Notes under the pieces: model-generated | What the model saw: the letters and a program-made list of their open reading frames with translations, nothing else | What the model was told of the DNA's origin: nothing | Database searches by the model: none | Part shown: positions 8,277 to 16,440 of the stretch, piece by piece | Layout: each line of letters begins with the position of its first letter | Numbering within the stretch: the first letter of the stretch is position 1 | Assembly: GCA_944392175.1 (NCBI GenBank) | Contig: CALXVT010000014.1 | Coordinates: 1 to 33,624, forward strand | Direction of reading: 5' to 3' | DNA: 33,624 nucleotides | Source of the DNA: an uncultured Clostridia bacterium | GTDB lineage: Bacteria; Bacillota; Clostridia; TANB77; CAG-508 | Made by a program: the position numbers and the translations under genes

Positions 8277-9525
8277 CTTCTCTTATGTTAATATTTGCTC
8301 CTAATGCATTTAATTTTTCATCTATATTTTCGTAACCTCTTAATATATATTTTATGTTAGATATCTCTGTTGTTCCAGAAGCATTAAGTCCTGCAATAAG
8401 TAGGGCTGCTCCTCCTCTTAAATCTGTTGCTTCTACACTTGTAGCATTATATTTTCTTATTCCCTTAATTATAGCAGTCTTTCCTTCAATAGTAACTTTT
8501 GCTCCCATTCTTTTTAATTCTGCTAAATATTTAAATCTATTTTCAAAAATATTTTCGATTATAATTGATGTTCCTTTTGATATTCCAAGCACTGAAGCAA
8601 TTATTGGTTGCATATCTGTTGGAAAACCTGGGTATGGCATTGTTTTTATATTGCATGCATTTAACCTATCTTTTGCCTTAAGATGAATGCTTTTATCTTT
8701 TAGTTCTATCTCACAACCAATTTCTTCTAATTTATAAATTAGTGGAATTAAATGTTCAATCATAACATTTTTAACTATTACATTACCTTTTGTAATTGCA
8801 GTAGCACATAATAAAGTTCCAATTTCTATTCTGTCAGGCATTATTTCATATTTTGTTGTTTTCAAATTATCAACACCACTAATTTTTATTTCTTTAGTCC
8901 CTGCACCAACAACATTTCCACCCATTTTATTTATAAAATTTTGTAAATCAACTATTTCCGGCTCCATTGCAGCATTTTTTATATATGTAGTACCTTCAGA
9001 TAATGTTGCTGCTAATATTATATTTTCTGTAGCTCCTACACTTGGAAAATCTAATGTAATTGTATTTCCAATTATCTTGTCAGCATCACATGTAATAACA
9101 CCATCTTCTTCTAAAATATTTATTCCCATCTTTTTAAATGCAGATAAATGTAAATCTATCGGTCTTACACCTATATCACATCCTCCCGGATATGAGAATT
9201 TAGATTTTTTACATCTACCTATGATTGCACCTGCTAATATTACAGAAGAACGCATTTGTCTCATTAAATTATCTGGTATTTCATAGCTATATATATTAGT
9301 AGAATCTACAACTATATATTCTTCTTCTTGATATATTTTTACTCCTAATAGTTCCATTATTTGATACATTATTTTTGTATCATGAATATTAGGGACATTT
9401 TTTAAATATGTTTTTCCTTTATTTAAAATTGATGCAGCAAGAATTGGTAGTGAAGCATTTTTTGATCCTGAAGAAAATACCTCACCTTCTAATTTATTTC
9501 CACCTTTTACTATGTAATATTGCAT
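8269..9525 (-). CDS. murA: UDP-N-acetylglucosamine 1-carboxyvinyltransferase MurA
   Basis: Cytoplasmic enzyme transferring enolpyruvyl from PEP to UDP-GlcNAc, the first committed step of peptidoglycan synthesis and the fosfomycin target. The 418-residue protein has Lys22 in GSKNASLP (residues 21-28) and the catalytic loop Cys116 in PGGCDIGVRPIDLH, matching Cys115 of E. coli, so it should be fosfomycin-sensitive type. Later motifs include TDMQP and DLRGGAAL. I start at the ATG at 9525, 8 nt after AAGAAAGGTGG; an upstream in-frame GTG falls within that site. It is first in the murA-divIB-DUF881-sbp unit. Confidence 0.97.
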   Translation of the reverse strand: MQYYIVKGGNKLEGEVFSSGSKNASLPILAASILNKGKTYLKNVPNIHDTKIMYQIMELLGVKIYQEEEYIVVDSTNIYSYEIPDNLMRQMRSSVILAGAIIGRCKKSKFSYPGGCDIGVRPIDLHLSAFKKMGINILEEDGVITCDADKIIGNTITLDFPSVGATENIILAATLSEGTTYIKNAAMEPEIVDLQNFINKMGGNVVGAGTKEIKISGVDNLKTTKYEIMPDRIEIGTLLCATAITKGNVIVKNVMIEHLIPLIYKLEEIGCEIELKDKSIHLKAKDRLNACNIKTMPYPGFPTDMQPIIASVLGISKGTSIIIENIFENRFKYLAELKRMGAKVTIEGKTAIIKGIRKYNATSVEATDLRGGAALLIAGLNASGTTEISNIKYILRGYENIDEKLNALGANINIREGE

Positions 9526-9654
9526 AATATATACCACCTTTCTTAATACTTTAGTATATATTATGTTCTCTTTACGTAAAAAGTGTATTCTGTTTTATTC
9601 TATTTTTTTCGCCATTTATCTATATTAAAATTATTTGCTCAAATTTATGCATAT

Positions 9655-9683
9655 ATTTTATAGTAAAAAAGTCTTAATTTCAA
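9655..9683 (-). promoter_or_regulatory. murA promoter
   Basis: TTGAAA (9683-9678), a 17-bp spacer, TAAAAT (9660-9655), implying a leader of about 125 nt before murA. Within that leader, TTTACGTAAA at 9571-9580 resembles the element shared by the three promoters at 15.5-17.0 kb. Confidence 0.55.
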
Positions 9684-9695
9684 CCCGTTTTTTTA

Positions 9696-9732
9696 TTGTA
9701 TAGGAAAAATCGCCAGATTTTTACGTATACAA
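9696..9732. repeat. Inverted repeat with TTGTATAGGAAAA arm, copy 1
   Basis: TTGTATA (9696-9702) pairs with TATACAA (9726-9732) and AAAAAT (9705-9710) with ATTTTT (9717-9722), with small internal mismatches. The arms share TTGTATAGGAAAA and TATACAACAA with the perfect palindrome at 29600-29640. Confidence 0.6.
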
Positions 9733-9830
9733 CAAGGTTAAGTTACCTATGTCTGTGCGATTGCAAAGCAATCTATACATCCGGCGAAGCCACTTTCCTT
9801 TTATTCACACAATTTATGATATTGACAAAA
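9733..9830. other. Gene-free segment with three small hairpins
   Basis: Between the inverted repeat and the fprA terminator I find no credible gene. The segment is visibly richer in G and C than its flanks and holds three short palindromes in a row: AGGT/ACCT (9735-9748), GATTGC/GCAATC with loop AAA (9759-9773) and GGC/GCC with loop GAA (9783-9791). It may be a small structured RNA or part of an intergenic repeat. No strand can be assigned. Confidence 0.35.
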
Positions 9831-9869
9831 GAAAAAACAAAAGAAGAATTATTCTTCTTTTGTTTTTTC
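9831..9869 (-). terminator. Terminator overlapping the 3' end of fprA
   Basis: A perfect 39-nt palindrome, 19-nt arms around one central base, with a six-T run inside the arm. The last codons of fprA (KTKEE) form one arm and the TAA stop falls in the loop. Confidence 0.85.
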
Positions 9870-11045
9870 CGCAATTTCTTTTCCGAAATCTATACATTTT
9901 TGTTTATCCTCTTCTGTTGGAGTCCACATACATCTTAAACCTTCGTTTACAAGTTCAAATCCTGATTTTGTTAACTCTTCATTTAACAATTTAACAGCTT
10001 CTCCACTCCATCCAAAACTTCCAAAGCTTGCAGCCTTTTTCTTTTTTAATTTTAATCCTTTAATCATTTCCATTATTCCAGCAATAGAATATAAGTATCC
10101 ATTATTTACAGTTGGTGATCCAACTAATATTGCTTTTGATTTAAACACATCAGCTAAAATTGCTGTTTTGTCAGACTTAGCAGTATTTATTATTTTTACA
10201 TATACATCTTTATCTGCTAAATTTATTCCTTTTGCAATGTTTTCTGCCATTAATCTAGTATCATTCCACATTGTATCATATAATATTGTAATTTGATTTT
10301 CCTTGTAATTATCTGCCCATTCATAATATTTATTAACAATTTCTTCTGGATTTTTTCTCCAAATTAAACCATGGCTTGGACAAATCATATCGATTTTTAC
10401 ATTCATTTTTAATATTTCATTTATTTTGTTTTTTACCATCATACTAAATGGAGCAACAATATTAGCATAATATTTTATTGCCTCATTATATAAAACACCT
10501 TTATCTATTTCATCTGCATATAAAAATTCAGAAGCCATATGTTGACCAAAAGCATCATTACTAAATAAAATATTTTCTTTATCCATATAAGTAAACATTG
10601 TGTCTGGCCAATGAAGCATTGGTGCTTCTATAAATGTTAATGTATGTTTTCCAATGTTTAATGTATCTCCTGTTTTTACAGTAACAAAATTCCACTCTTC
10701 ATGATATTGTCCTTTTATAGATTTTACACCATTTGCAGTACAGTAAATTGGAGTATTAGGAATTTCTTTCATTAATTTTGGTAAGCTACCACTATGATCT
10801 ACTTCACCATGATTAGCAATAATATAATCAATTTTATTTAAATCAATTTCCTTTTTTAGATTATTTACGAATTCTTCATCAAATGGTTTCCAAGCAGTAT
10901 CTATTAAAACGACTTTTTCATCTTCTATTAAATAGCTATTATATGAAGAACCATTTATAGTGTTATATTCATCTCCATGAAATTTTTTAAGCTCCCAATC
11001 TGTTTTTCCAACCCATTTTACATATTCGTTAATTTTCTTTGCCAT
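9849..11045 (-). CDS. fprA: FprA-type flavodiiron protein (A-type flavoprotein)
   Basis: Cytoplasmic flavodiiron enzyme that reduces O2 to water or NO to N2O, protecting anaerobes. The 398-residue protein has an N-terminal metallo-beta-lactamase domain with diiron ligands HGEVDH (His79, Glu81, Asp83, His84), His145 (LHWPD), Asp164 and His225 (PSHG), then a flavodoxin domain from about residue 253 (TILYDTMWNDTRLMAENIA, SPTVNNGYLY, FGSFGWSGEA) for FMN. Electron partners such as rubredoxin are not visible nearby. The ATG at 11045 lies 3 nt after the patatin stop, so the two are probably cotranscribed. Confident family call; O2 versus NO preference is unknown. Confidence 0.96.
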   Translation of the reverse strand: MAKKINEYVKWVGKTDWELKKFHGDEYNTINGSSYNSYLIEDEKVVLIDTAWKPFDEEFVNNLKKEIDLNKIDYIIANHGEVDHSGSLPKLMKEIPNTPIYCTANGVKSIKGQYHEEWNFVTVKTGDTLNIGKHTLTFIEAPMLHWPDTMFTYMDKENILFSNDAFGQHMASEFLYADEIDKGVLYNEAIKYYANIVAPFSMMVKNKINEILKMNVKIDMICPSHGLIWRKNPEEIVNKYYEWADNYKENQITILYDTMWNDTRLMAENIAKGINLADKDVYVKIINTAKSDKTAILADVFKSKAILVGSPTVNNGYLYSIAGIMEMIKGLKLKKKKAASFGSFGWSGEAVKLLNEELTKSGFELVNEGLRCMWTPTEEDKQKCIDFGKEIAEKTKEE

Positions 11046-11047
11046 TT

Positions 11048-11890
11048 TTATGCCTCCTTTAAAATAATTTCTTTAATTTTATTTATTTCCGCTTTTGTTT
11101 GTTCATATCCTAATTTATAACATTTATTTGATTGTTTAAAATCAAAAGGATTAACATTTTTGGTATCAATTTCTAGGACATAATCTGCCTTTTTTACTTC
11201 CTCAGTCTCTATCTTATTAAACATAATATCAATACCTTTATTTAGAGTAGATCTCATACCAACAGTTTTAGCAGTTTTGTTAAGTTTAAATCTTACTGCA
11301 ATTACTTTATCTGCACCTAATTTTTTTACTTCGTCTACAGGGACATTATCTAATAAGCCCCCATCTAAAAACTTATGCTTATTATATATACAAGGCGCAA
11401 AAATTCCGGGATATGAAGAACTTGCTCTTACAGCAACTGAAATATCTGCTTTATTTAAATAAGTATCATCTATTTTTTCCATATTTGTGAATATATATTT
11501 TCTACTGTCATTTATATCCACAGCTGGTATTGCTATAGGAATTTTTAAATCTGTTAATTTTTTAACATTTTTATATTTACCAGCTTCAGCTACAGCCATT
11601 GCTATGTTTTCTCCAGAATATATTCCACCTGCTTGAATACTTAGAGTTTTTTTGCCTTTTGGATCTGTATACATAGCACTATTTTTAAAAATTAATTTTG
11701 AAAAATAATTAAACAATTTAACCATTTCTTTTGGTGTATATTCCATTGCATACAATGCTGCCACAATACTTCCAATACTTGTTCCAGCAACCATGCTGGC
11801 TTTTATTCCAGCCTCTTGCAATGCCTGAATAACTCCGATGTGTGAGGCTCCTTTTATTCCTCCTCCTGAAAGTGCCAAACCTATCTTCAT
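11048..11890 (-). CDS. Patatin-like phospholipase, RssA/YchK-type
   Basis: Predicted serine acyl hydrolase. The 280-residue protein has the oxyanion loop GGGIKG (residues 9-14), the nucleophile elbow GTSIG with Ser38, and the second catalytic residue in DGGLLDNVP (Asp176), the complete patatin dyad. No signal peptide or membrane helix, so cytoplasmic or membrane-associated. The start is the ATG at 11890, 5 nt after GGAGG; in-frame codons further upstream contain that site. Natural substrate unknown. It is followed by fprA after 2 nt. Confidence 0.9.
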   Translation of the reverse strand: MKIGLALSGGGIKGASHIGVIQALQEAGIKASMVAGTSIGSIVAALYAMEYTPKEMVKLFNYFSKLIFKNSAMYTDPKGKKTLSIQAGGIYSGENIAMAVAEAGKYKNVKKLTDLKIPIAIPAVDINDSRKYIFTNMEKIDDTYLNKADISVAVRASSSYPGIFAPCIYNKHKFLDGGLLDNVPVDEVKKLGADKVIAVRFKLNKTAKTVGMRSTLNKGIDIMFNKIETEEVKKADYVLEIDTKNVNPFDFKQSNKCYKLGYEQTKAEINKIKEIILKEA

Positions 11891-11919
11891 ATAAACCTCC
11901 ATCACTGTGAATTTAATTT

Positions 11920-12687
11920 CTATATCTTAGAATTTATATATTCATTTCCTATTATTTTAATTTTATTTATTCTGTCTGAAGTTTCTATATTTTTAAAATT
12001 AAATCTATTTATTACTTTATTAAAGTAATCATTTTCTTTAAGTATTATAAAACTTTGTCTAAAATTAATATCAAATATTAGTGCTAATTTACTCACCAAT
12101 TTATTTACTTGATTTGTTACTAATTTATTATCTACTGTTTTTTTATGAACAAATGCTTCAAATACATCATCATTTATTTTTTCATTTTCTATATCTATAT
12201 CGTCCTCTTTCCAATAGGTAGTATATGCTAAACGCATAATATCTAACTTATCTGCATCTCTTAATATTTTAGAAAATAAATTTTCCTCTTCTGTTAGATT
12301 CTTTTCTATTTCTTTTTTAGTATGATTTCTAATTGCAGTATATATTAATTCATCATACTCCTTTTCTTGTATAAAATTTCTTATAAAATTTTCTTCTTTT
12401 AAAATTGCTATTCCATATTCTCCATGATTAGATGGCTTTGAATCTAAAAATGTCTTTTTCTTTTTAAACTCTTTATATTCTTCAAATCTACCAATATCAT
12501 GTAATAAGCTAATTAGTTTTGCAATTTTAATTTGTTCATCATTTAAATTCAAACTTTTGGCTATTATTTCTGAGTTTCTTTCTACATTTTTTGTATGTTC
12601 ATATTTTCTTTGAATATTAGCATTTTCTTTATCAAATAAATTCCTATATTTTAAAAATTCTTCTTCTGCTTTTTGTATATCTATCAT
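11920..12687 (-). CDS. HD-domain phosphohydrolase
   Basis: A 255-residue protein with an HD metal site: His31 (YEHTKNV), His63-Asp64 (LLHDIGRFEEY), His88 (NHGEYGI), His122 and a DADKLD motif at about 144-149. The spacing fits HD-type nucleotide phosphohydrolases. A C-terminal helical part (about 170-255) is unassigned. It follows topB by 8 nt and is probably cotranscribed with it. Substrate cannot be told from sequence. Confidence 0.82.
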   Translation of the reverse strand: MIDIQKAEEEFLKYRNLFDKENANIQRKYEHTKNVERNSEIIAKSLNLNDEQIKIAKLISLLHDIGRFEEYKEFKKKKTFLDSKPSNHGEYGIAILKEENFIRNFIQEKEYDELIYTAIRNHTKKEIEKNLTEEENLFSKILRDADKLDIMRLAYTTYWKEDDIDIENEKINDDVFEAFVHKKTVDNKLVTNQVNKLVSKLALIFDINFRQSFIILKENDYFNKVINRFNFKNIETSDRINKIKIIGNEYINSKI

Positions 12688-12695
12688 ATGTGCTC

Positions 12696-14603
12696 CTACA
12701 TTTTTATTACTAATTTATCAAATTTTGATTTTATATATTTTTCTAATTTTGTTGTAAATTCTTCTGAATTAATTTCTTTTTTTGCTACCATATCTAATCC
12801 TTTTTCCCAACTTGCTGTTAGCTTTGGATTTAACATATCTGGCATTGAATAATTTACAATATCATAAATAGCTTCTCCTTTATTAGTTGGAGTAATTATT
12901 TGTGTTTTTGAATTAATTTCTATATATCTTATTTTCTCTAATTTTTTTATTATTTCCGCTCTAGTTGCACTAGTTCCAATTCCAGCACCTTTTATTTGTT
13001 CTCTTAATTCTTCATCTTCTATTAATTTTCCTGCATTTTCCATAGCAAGTATTATAGAACCAGAATTATATCTTGATGGTGGTGATGTTTCAGAATCTTT
13101 TGTTTCAAAATTTTGAATTTCTAGTTTTTGACCTTTTTTTAGAGTTGCCAAAATAGATATATCTGTTTCGTCCGCATTTTTTTGTTTATTTGGTTTTAAT
13201 ATTTCTAAATATCCTTCTTTAACACATACTTTTCCATTTGCAAAAAAAGATTCTTTTTCTATATCTATTGTTGCAGAAACTTTACTATATTCTGCTGCTG
13301 GATAAAATATGGCTAAAAATCTTTTTACAATTAATAAATATACTTCTTTTTGTAAATTTGGTAATTTATCATAATTTTCATAGCCTTGTCCTGTTGGAAT
13401 TATTGCATAGTGATCTGTTATTTTGCTATCATTTACATATTTTGTTTTTATTAAGTTTGTAGAATATTTTTCATCAATCATCTTTTTTAAATATCCTTGA
13501 ACTTCTTCGTTTTTAAACCCTCTAGTAATTCCATTTAAATTTTTTCCAATTTCTTTTGCAACTGCAGTTGAAAGAACTCTGGCATCTGTTCTAGGATATG
13601 TTACTAATTTATTTTCATATAAATTTTGTATTATATCTAATGTTTCATCTGGTTTTATTTTAAATCTTTTAGTACATTCATTTTGAATTTCTGCTAAATT
13701 AAATAATAATGGTGGATTCTCTTTTTGCTTTGTCTTTTTTACTTCTTTAACAACTGCTTCTTTATCTTTTAGCTCTAATATAAATTGTTTAGCATCTTCT
13801 AATTTTTTAAACCCATTATCATTATATAATTTATTTGAATTGTACATTTTTGATTGTTCTGTAACTTTCCATTCTGCATTAAAATTTGATTCTTCTGTTC
13901 CAAAGCTTCCTATTATTTTATAATATTTCGTCTTAACAAAATTTCTTATTTCTCTTTCCCTTGAAACTACCATTCCAAGCACACATGTCATTACTCTTCC
14001 GACTGAAATTGAAGCTTTATCCTCATTTATTTCTTTTGCTAATCTTCTTCCATATATAATTGAAAGTAATCTTGAAAAATTTATTCCAATTAAATAATCT
14101 TCTTTTGCCCTTAAATATGCAGCATCTGATAAACTATTATATTCTGATAAATCTTTGGCATTTTTTATTCCTTTAATTACTTCTTCTTCTGTTTGTGAAT
14201 CTATCCAAACTCTTTTCTTCTCTTTTCCTTGTGGATGTATCATTTGATCTACTAAACGATATATGTATTCTCCTTCACGCCCAGAGTCAGTACTTACATA
14301 TATTGTTTTTACATCTTCTCTATTTAGCAATTCTTTTATAATGTTAAATTGTTTTTGAACATTTGGAATTACTTCATATTTCCATTCTTTTGGTATAAAT
14401 GGTAATGTATCTAGTCTCCAGTATTTTAGTTTTTCATCATATTTTTCTGGATAACTCATTGTTACTAAATGACCTACACACCAAGTAACTAACCATTCAT
14501 TACTCTCTAAATATCCATCTTTTCTAGTTGTATTTAATTTTAATGCTTTTGCCATTTGCATTGCTACAGATGGCTTTTCTGTTATTAATATTTTTTTATC
14601 CAT
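12696..14603 (-). CDS. topB: DNA topoisomerase III
   Basis: Type IA topoisomerase that decatenates and relaxes DNA through a 5'-phosphotyrosine. The 635-residue protein has the TOPRIM start KKILITEKPSVAMQMAKAL, acidic metal residues STDSGREGEYIYR (Asp106, Glu110), a TopB-type ISVGRVMTCVLG segment (about 199-210), the catalytic Tyr336 in KLVTYPRTDARVLS, and GIGTSATRAEIIKKL. It lacks C-terminal zinc fingers, which fits TopB rather than TopA. The ATG at 14603 follows AAGGAGCGAGCA. Chromosomal copies are common, though relatives ride on integrative elements; I see no element genes here. Confidence 0.94.
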   Translation of the reverse strand: MDKKILITEKPSVAMQMAKALKLNTTRKDGYLESNEWLVTWCVGHLVTMSYPEKYDEKLKYWRLDTLPFIPKEWKYEVIPNVQKQFNIIKELLNREDVKTIYVSTDSGREGEYIYRLVDQMIHPQGKEKKRVWIDSQTEEEVIKGIKNAKDLSEYNSLSDAAYLRAKEDYLIGINFSRLLSIIYGRRLAKEINEDKASISVGRVMTCVLGMVVSREREIRNFVKTKYYKIIGSFGTEESNFNAEWKVTEQSKMYNSNKLYNDNGFKKLEDAKQFILELKDKEAVVKEVKKTKQKENPPLLFNLAEIQNECTKRFKIKPDETLDIIQNLYENKLVTYPRTDARVLSTAVAKEIGKNLNGITRGFKNEEVQGYLKKMIDEKYSTNLIKTKYVNDSKITDHYAIIPTGQGYENYDKLPNLQKEVYLLIVKRFLAIFYPAAEYSKVSATIDIEKESFFANGKVCVKEGYLEILKPNKQKNADETDISILATLKKGQKLEIQNFETKDSETSPPSRYNSGSIILAMENAGKLIEDEELREQIKGAGIGTSATRAEIIKKLEKIRYIEINSKTQIITPTNKGEAIYDIVNYSMPDMLNPKLTASWEKGLDMVAKKEINSEEFTTKLEKYIKSKFDKLVIKM

Positions 14604-14626
14604 TGCTCGCTCCTTATTGCAATGTT

Positions 14627-14655
14627 ATTATATAGTATTTGATATTAAAATACAA
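14627..14655 (-). promoter_or_regulatory. topB promoter
   Basis: TTGTAT (14655-14650), a 17-bp spacer, TATAAT (14632-14627), 23 nt before the topB start. Confidence 0.6.
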
Positions 14656-14687
14656 GGTAAGTTTTTTTAGTTTATTTATATATTAGA

Positions 14688-14729
14688 AAGAACCGGTAAG
14701 CAATATAAAATTATTGCTTACCGGTTCTT
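14688..14729 (-). terminator. Terminator of the 14736-15488 gene
   Basis: A perfect 18-bp stem (14688-14705 with 14712-14729), loop TAAAAT, core ACCGGTAAGCAAT, 7 nt past the stop. T residues follow only loosely, so termination strength is uncertain, but the stem is very stable. Confidence 0.75.
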
Positions 14730-14735
14730 ATAGCA

Positions 14736-15488
14736 TTATTTCAAAAAGAAACCTATGTCACCTTCTCTGATGACATTATATCCAATTCTGCCATCTTCTG
14801 TATATATCATTTGAGCACCTTTTAAAAGGCTCGTATTCCTCACAATAAAATTTGAAGATTTTACTTGTAAGGTTTTGTTTTTGCATTCCAAGTATTTTGG
14901 TATAGTTACCTGACGTCCTCTTTTAGACTTTTTTAAAAGATTCTTCACATTGTCAAAGACTCCTACATCATCTGAAAAGCAAAAATCCCCCGGACGAAGT
15001 CTTTTTCCCGCCATAATAACAAAATCACCATCCTGCATTTTAATTCTATCTATGCAAGAATCTTTCATCGGCTCATTACCAACGATGTCCGGCCCTTTCA
15101 ATTCATCATAAGCAGGATTTACTATTACTTCATATCCCACATGTCCTTCGGAAGTTACGACATATGGAGATTTTCCTTCTATTCCTGCGTCTTTCCCGGT
15201 TCTTATAAAATCGAGATTTCTGAAACCTTTCTTTAAGGCGTGTTCTTCTTCTCCGATTTTAAAGTATACCATTATTGCTGCATTTCTGTAGGTCTTCCCC
15301 AACTGGAATAGTGGTGATGTAGGGAAAAATATAAAGTCAGTATCTTCGACTTCTACACTTCCACTATGAAATGCCATCCATCGCGCCCAATCACTAAAAG
15401 ATACACGCTCCGTTGATATAAGGTCAAGTTCCTTTTTTTCTTTCAGTTTGGCATCCTGCCGCCCCTTATTTTCTGTTAATTGATTCAT
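14736..15488 (-). CDS. Unknown protein with two DFI/DGRxGY modules (paralogue 1)
   Basis: I do not recognise a family. The 250-residue soluble protein has a charged N-terminus (about 1-45) and two copies of a module that opens with a D-x-DF-(V/I) strand, runs to a P/L-G-(K/D)-(T/F) turn and closes with an acidic-Gly-x-x-Gly-Tyr motif. Copy 1: DTDFIFF (49-55), LGKTY (63-67), TSEGHVGYEVI (112-122). Copy 2: DFVIMAGKRLRPGDFC (155-170), TEDGRIGYNVI (230-240). The same modules occur in the next two genes. No signal peptide or membrane helix. GC is visibly higher than its neighbours. The ATG at 15488 follows GAAGGGAG. It has its own promoter and terminator. Confidence 0.7.
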   Translation of the reverse strand: MNQLTENKGRQDAKLKEKKELDLISTERVSFSDWARWMAFHSGSVEVEDTDFIFFPTSPLFQLGKTYRNAAIMVYFKIGEEEHALKKGFRNLDFIRTGKDAGIEGKSPYVVTSEGHVGYEVIVNPAYDELKGPDIVGNEPMKDSCIDRIKMQDGDFVIMAGKRLRPGDFCFSDDVGVFDNVKNLLKKSKRGRQVTIPKYLECKNKTLQVKSSNFIVRNTSLLKGAQMIYTEDGRIGYNVIREGDIGFFLK

Positions 15489-15539
15489 AAGTATTCTCCC
15501 TTCTTCTTTTTATGAATCTATCAATTTTGCTACATAACT

Positions 15540-15569
15540 ATTATAACATACTTTACATAATTTTAGCAA
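15540..15569 (-). promoter_or_regulatory. Promoter of paralogue 1 with shared TTTACRTAAT element
   Basis: TTGCTA (15569-15564), 18-bp spacer, extended TGTTATAAT with -10 at 15545-15540. The spacer carries TTTACATAAT (15552-15561 on the plus strand), 6 bp from the -10, as in the promoters of the two neighbouring paralogues. Confidence 0.65.
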
Positions 15570-15637
15570 GACACTCCTTATAGAGCTAGTACCTTTGTAT
15601 AAAAATAATTCTGCCTTTTTGTATAATAACAGAAAAA

Positions 15638-15680
15638 AGCAAACTTGAATTCACAATATAGTTGTAATTTCAAATTTGCT
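15638..15680 (-). terminator. Terminator of paralogue 2
   Basis: AGCAAATTTGAA and TTCAAGTTTGCT pair with a G-U and a short imperfect inner stem around CTATA, followed on the minus strand by a T run (rc of 15632-15638). Confidence 0.75.
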
Positions 15681-15686
15681 TATTCC

Positions 15687-15711
15687 AGAACCAAGTTTAT
15701 CGCTTGGTTCT
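15687..15711 (-). terminator. Hairpin enclosing the stop codon of paralogue 2
   Basis: AGAACCAAG and CTTGGTTCT form a perfect 9-bp stem with a 7-nt loop that contains the TAA stop (15699-15697). It lies immediately before the main terminator and may add to it or protect the 3' end. Confidence 0.5.
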
Positions 15712-16320
15712 CAATAAGTTAAGTCCAATTCTGCCATCAGTGGTCTCAACCAACTGATTTTTTCCGATTTTATAAACTCTATCAATAGTAAATCCTTTTA
15801 CTATTAAAGAGTCCTCTTCTTGCATGCCCGGTGTTATTACATAAAATACTTTTAAACACCTTTTTCCAAGAACTTCTTTTGCTTTTGTTGCAATTTTTTC
15901 AGAAGTACTCGGTTGCATTGACATGCAATAATCACCTGGTTTTACCTTTCTTCCGGCATAGATGATAAAATCATAATCATCAGTATCATTCTCCTCATTC
16001 TCGATTCCATCATCACGATATTCGGAAGCTGATTCGAACTCGTAGACTTCTGGTCCTTGAGCTGTTAAACTCCCGAGTTTTTGGATGAAACCTCTCCGTC
16101 CATCATCTGTAATCACGACGTTGAACGAATCTAGCTTATAAGTTTCTTTTACTCTAATTTGAGTATTTTTTCTTATCAGCTTTATATTCTCCCCTTCTAT
16201 AAATTCCAGAATCTGGACGACATATGTCTTTCCAGGATTAAATTCTGTTCTATTTGAAAACAAAATAAAATCTCCTGTTGACATTGTTACCCGGTTTTCA
16301 TTCAGCTTTTTCTCTACCAT
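15697..16320 (-). CDS. Unknown protein with two DFI/DGRxGY modules (paralogue 2)
   Basis: Not a family I know. A 207-residue soluble protein made almost entirely of two copies of the module seen in paralogue 1. Copy 1: TGDFILF (15-21), PGKTY (29-33), ITDDGRRGFIQ (70-80). Copy 2: DFIIYAGRKVKPGDYC (117-132), ETTDGRIGLNLL (192-203). The copies are joined by an acidic linker (about 97-115). The second copy is closest to copy 2 of paralogue 1 (AGK/RxxxPGDxC), so the two-module plan predates the gene duplication. ATG at 16320 is 7 nt after AAGGAGG. Own promoter and terminator. Possible small beta-rich binding domain; function unknown. Confidence 0.7.
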   Translation of the reverse strand: MVEKKLNENRVTMSTGDFILFSNRTEFNPGKTYVVQILEFIEGENIKLIRKNTQIRVKETYKLDSFNVVITDDGRRGFIQKLGSLTAQGPEVYEFESASEYRDDGIENEENDTDDYDFIIYAGRKVKPGDYCMSMQPSTSEKIATKAKEVLGKRCLKVFYVITPGMQEEDSLIVKGFTIDRVYKIGKNQLVETTDGRIGLNLLRTKR

Positions 16321-16368
16321 TACGGTACCTCCTTGCCTTATTAATTATTCAACTGACTCCTACCTTTA

Positions 16369-16397
16369 ATTATACTAAAATTTACATAATTTTGCAA
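16369..16397 (-). promoter_or_regulatory. Promoter of paralogue 2 with shared TTTACRTAAT element
   Basis: TTGCAA (16397-16392), 17-bp spacer, TATAAT (16374-16369). The spacer carries TTTACATAAT (16381-16390, plus strand), 6 bp from the -10. Confidence 0.7.
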
Positions 16398-16411
16398 TAT
16401 TGGATAGTAGA

Positions 16412-16435
16412 AAGCACCCGATTTCTCGAGTGCTT
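16412..16435 (-). terminator. Possible terminator of paralogue 3
   Basis: AAGCACTCG and CGGGTGCTT pair over 9 bp with one G-U and loop AGAAAT, just past the stop of the 16441-16893 gene. The T run after it is weak (TTTCTACTAT). Confidence 0.6.
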
Positions 16436-16440
16436 CTTTA

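Noticed and set aside
9696..9994. Two overlapping plus-strand open frames
   Set aside because: They have no ribosome site, run through the inverted repeat and the fprA terminator, and continue antisense over fprA.
12696..14603. Topoisomerase III as a marker of an integrative element
   Set aside because: No integrase, relaxase, partition or transfer genes are near, and it sits among chromosomal genes with its own promoter.
14688..14729. Attachment site or dimer-resolution site
   Set aside because: A perfect stem 7 nt past a stop codon with no recombinase nearby is better explained as a terminator.
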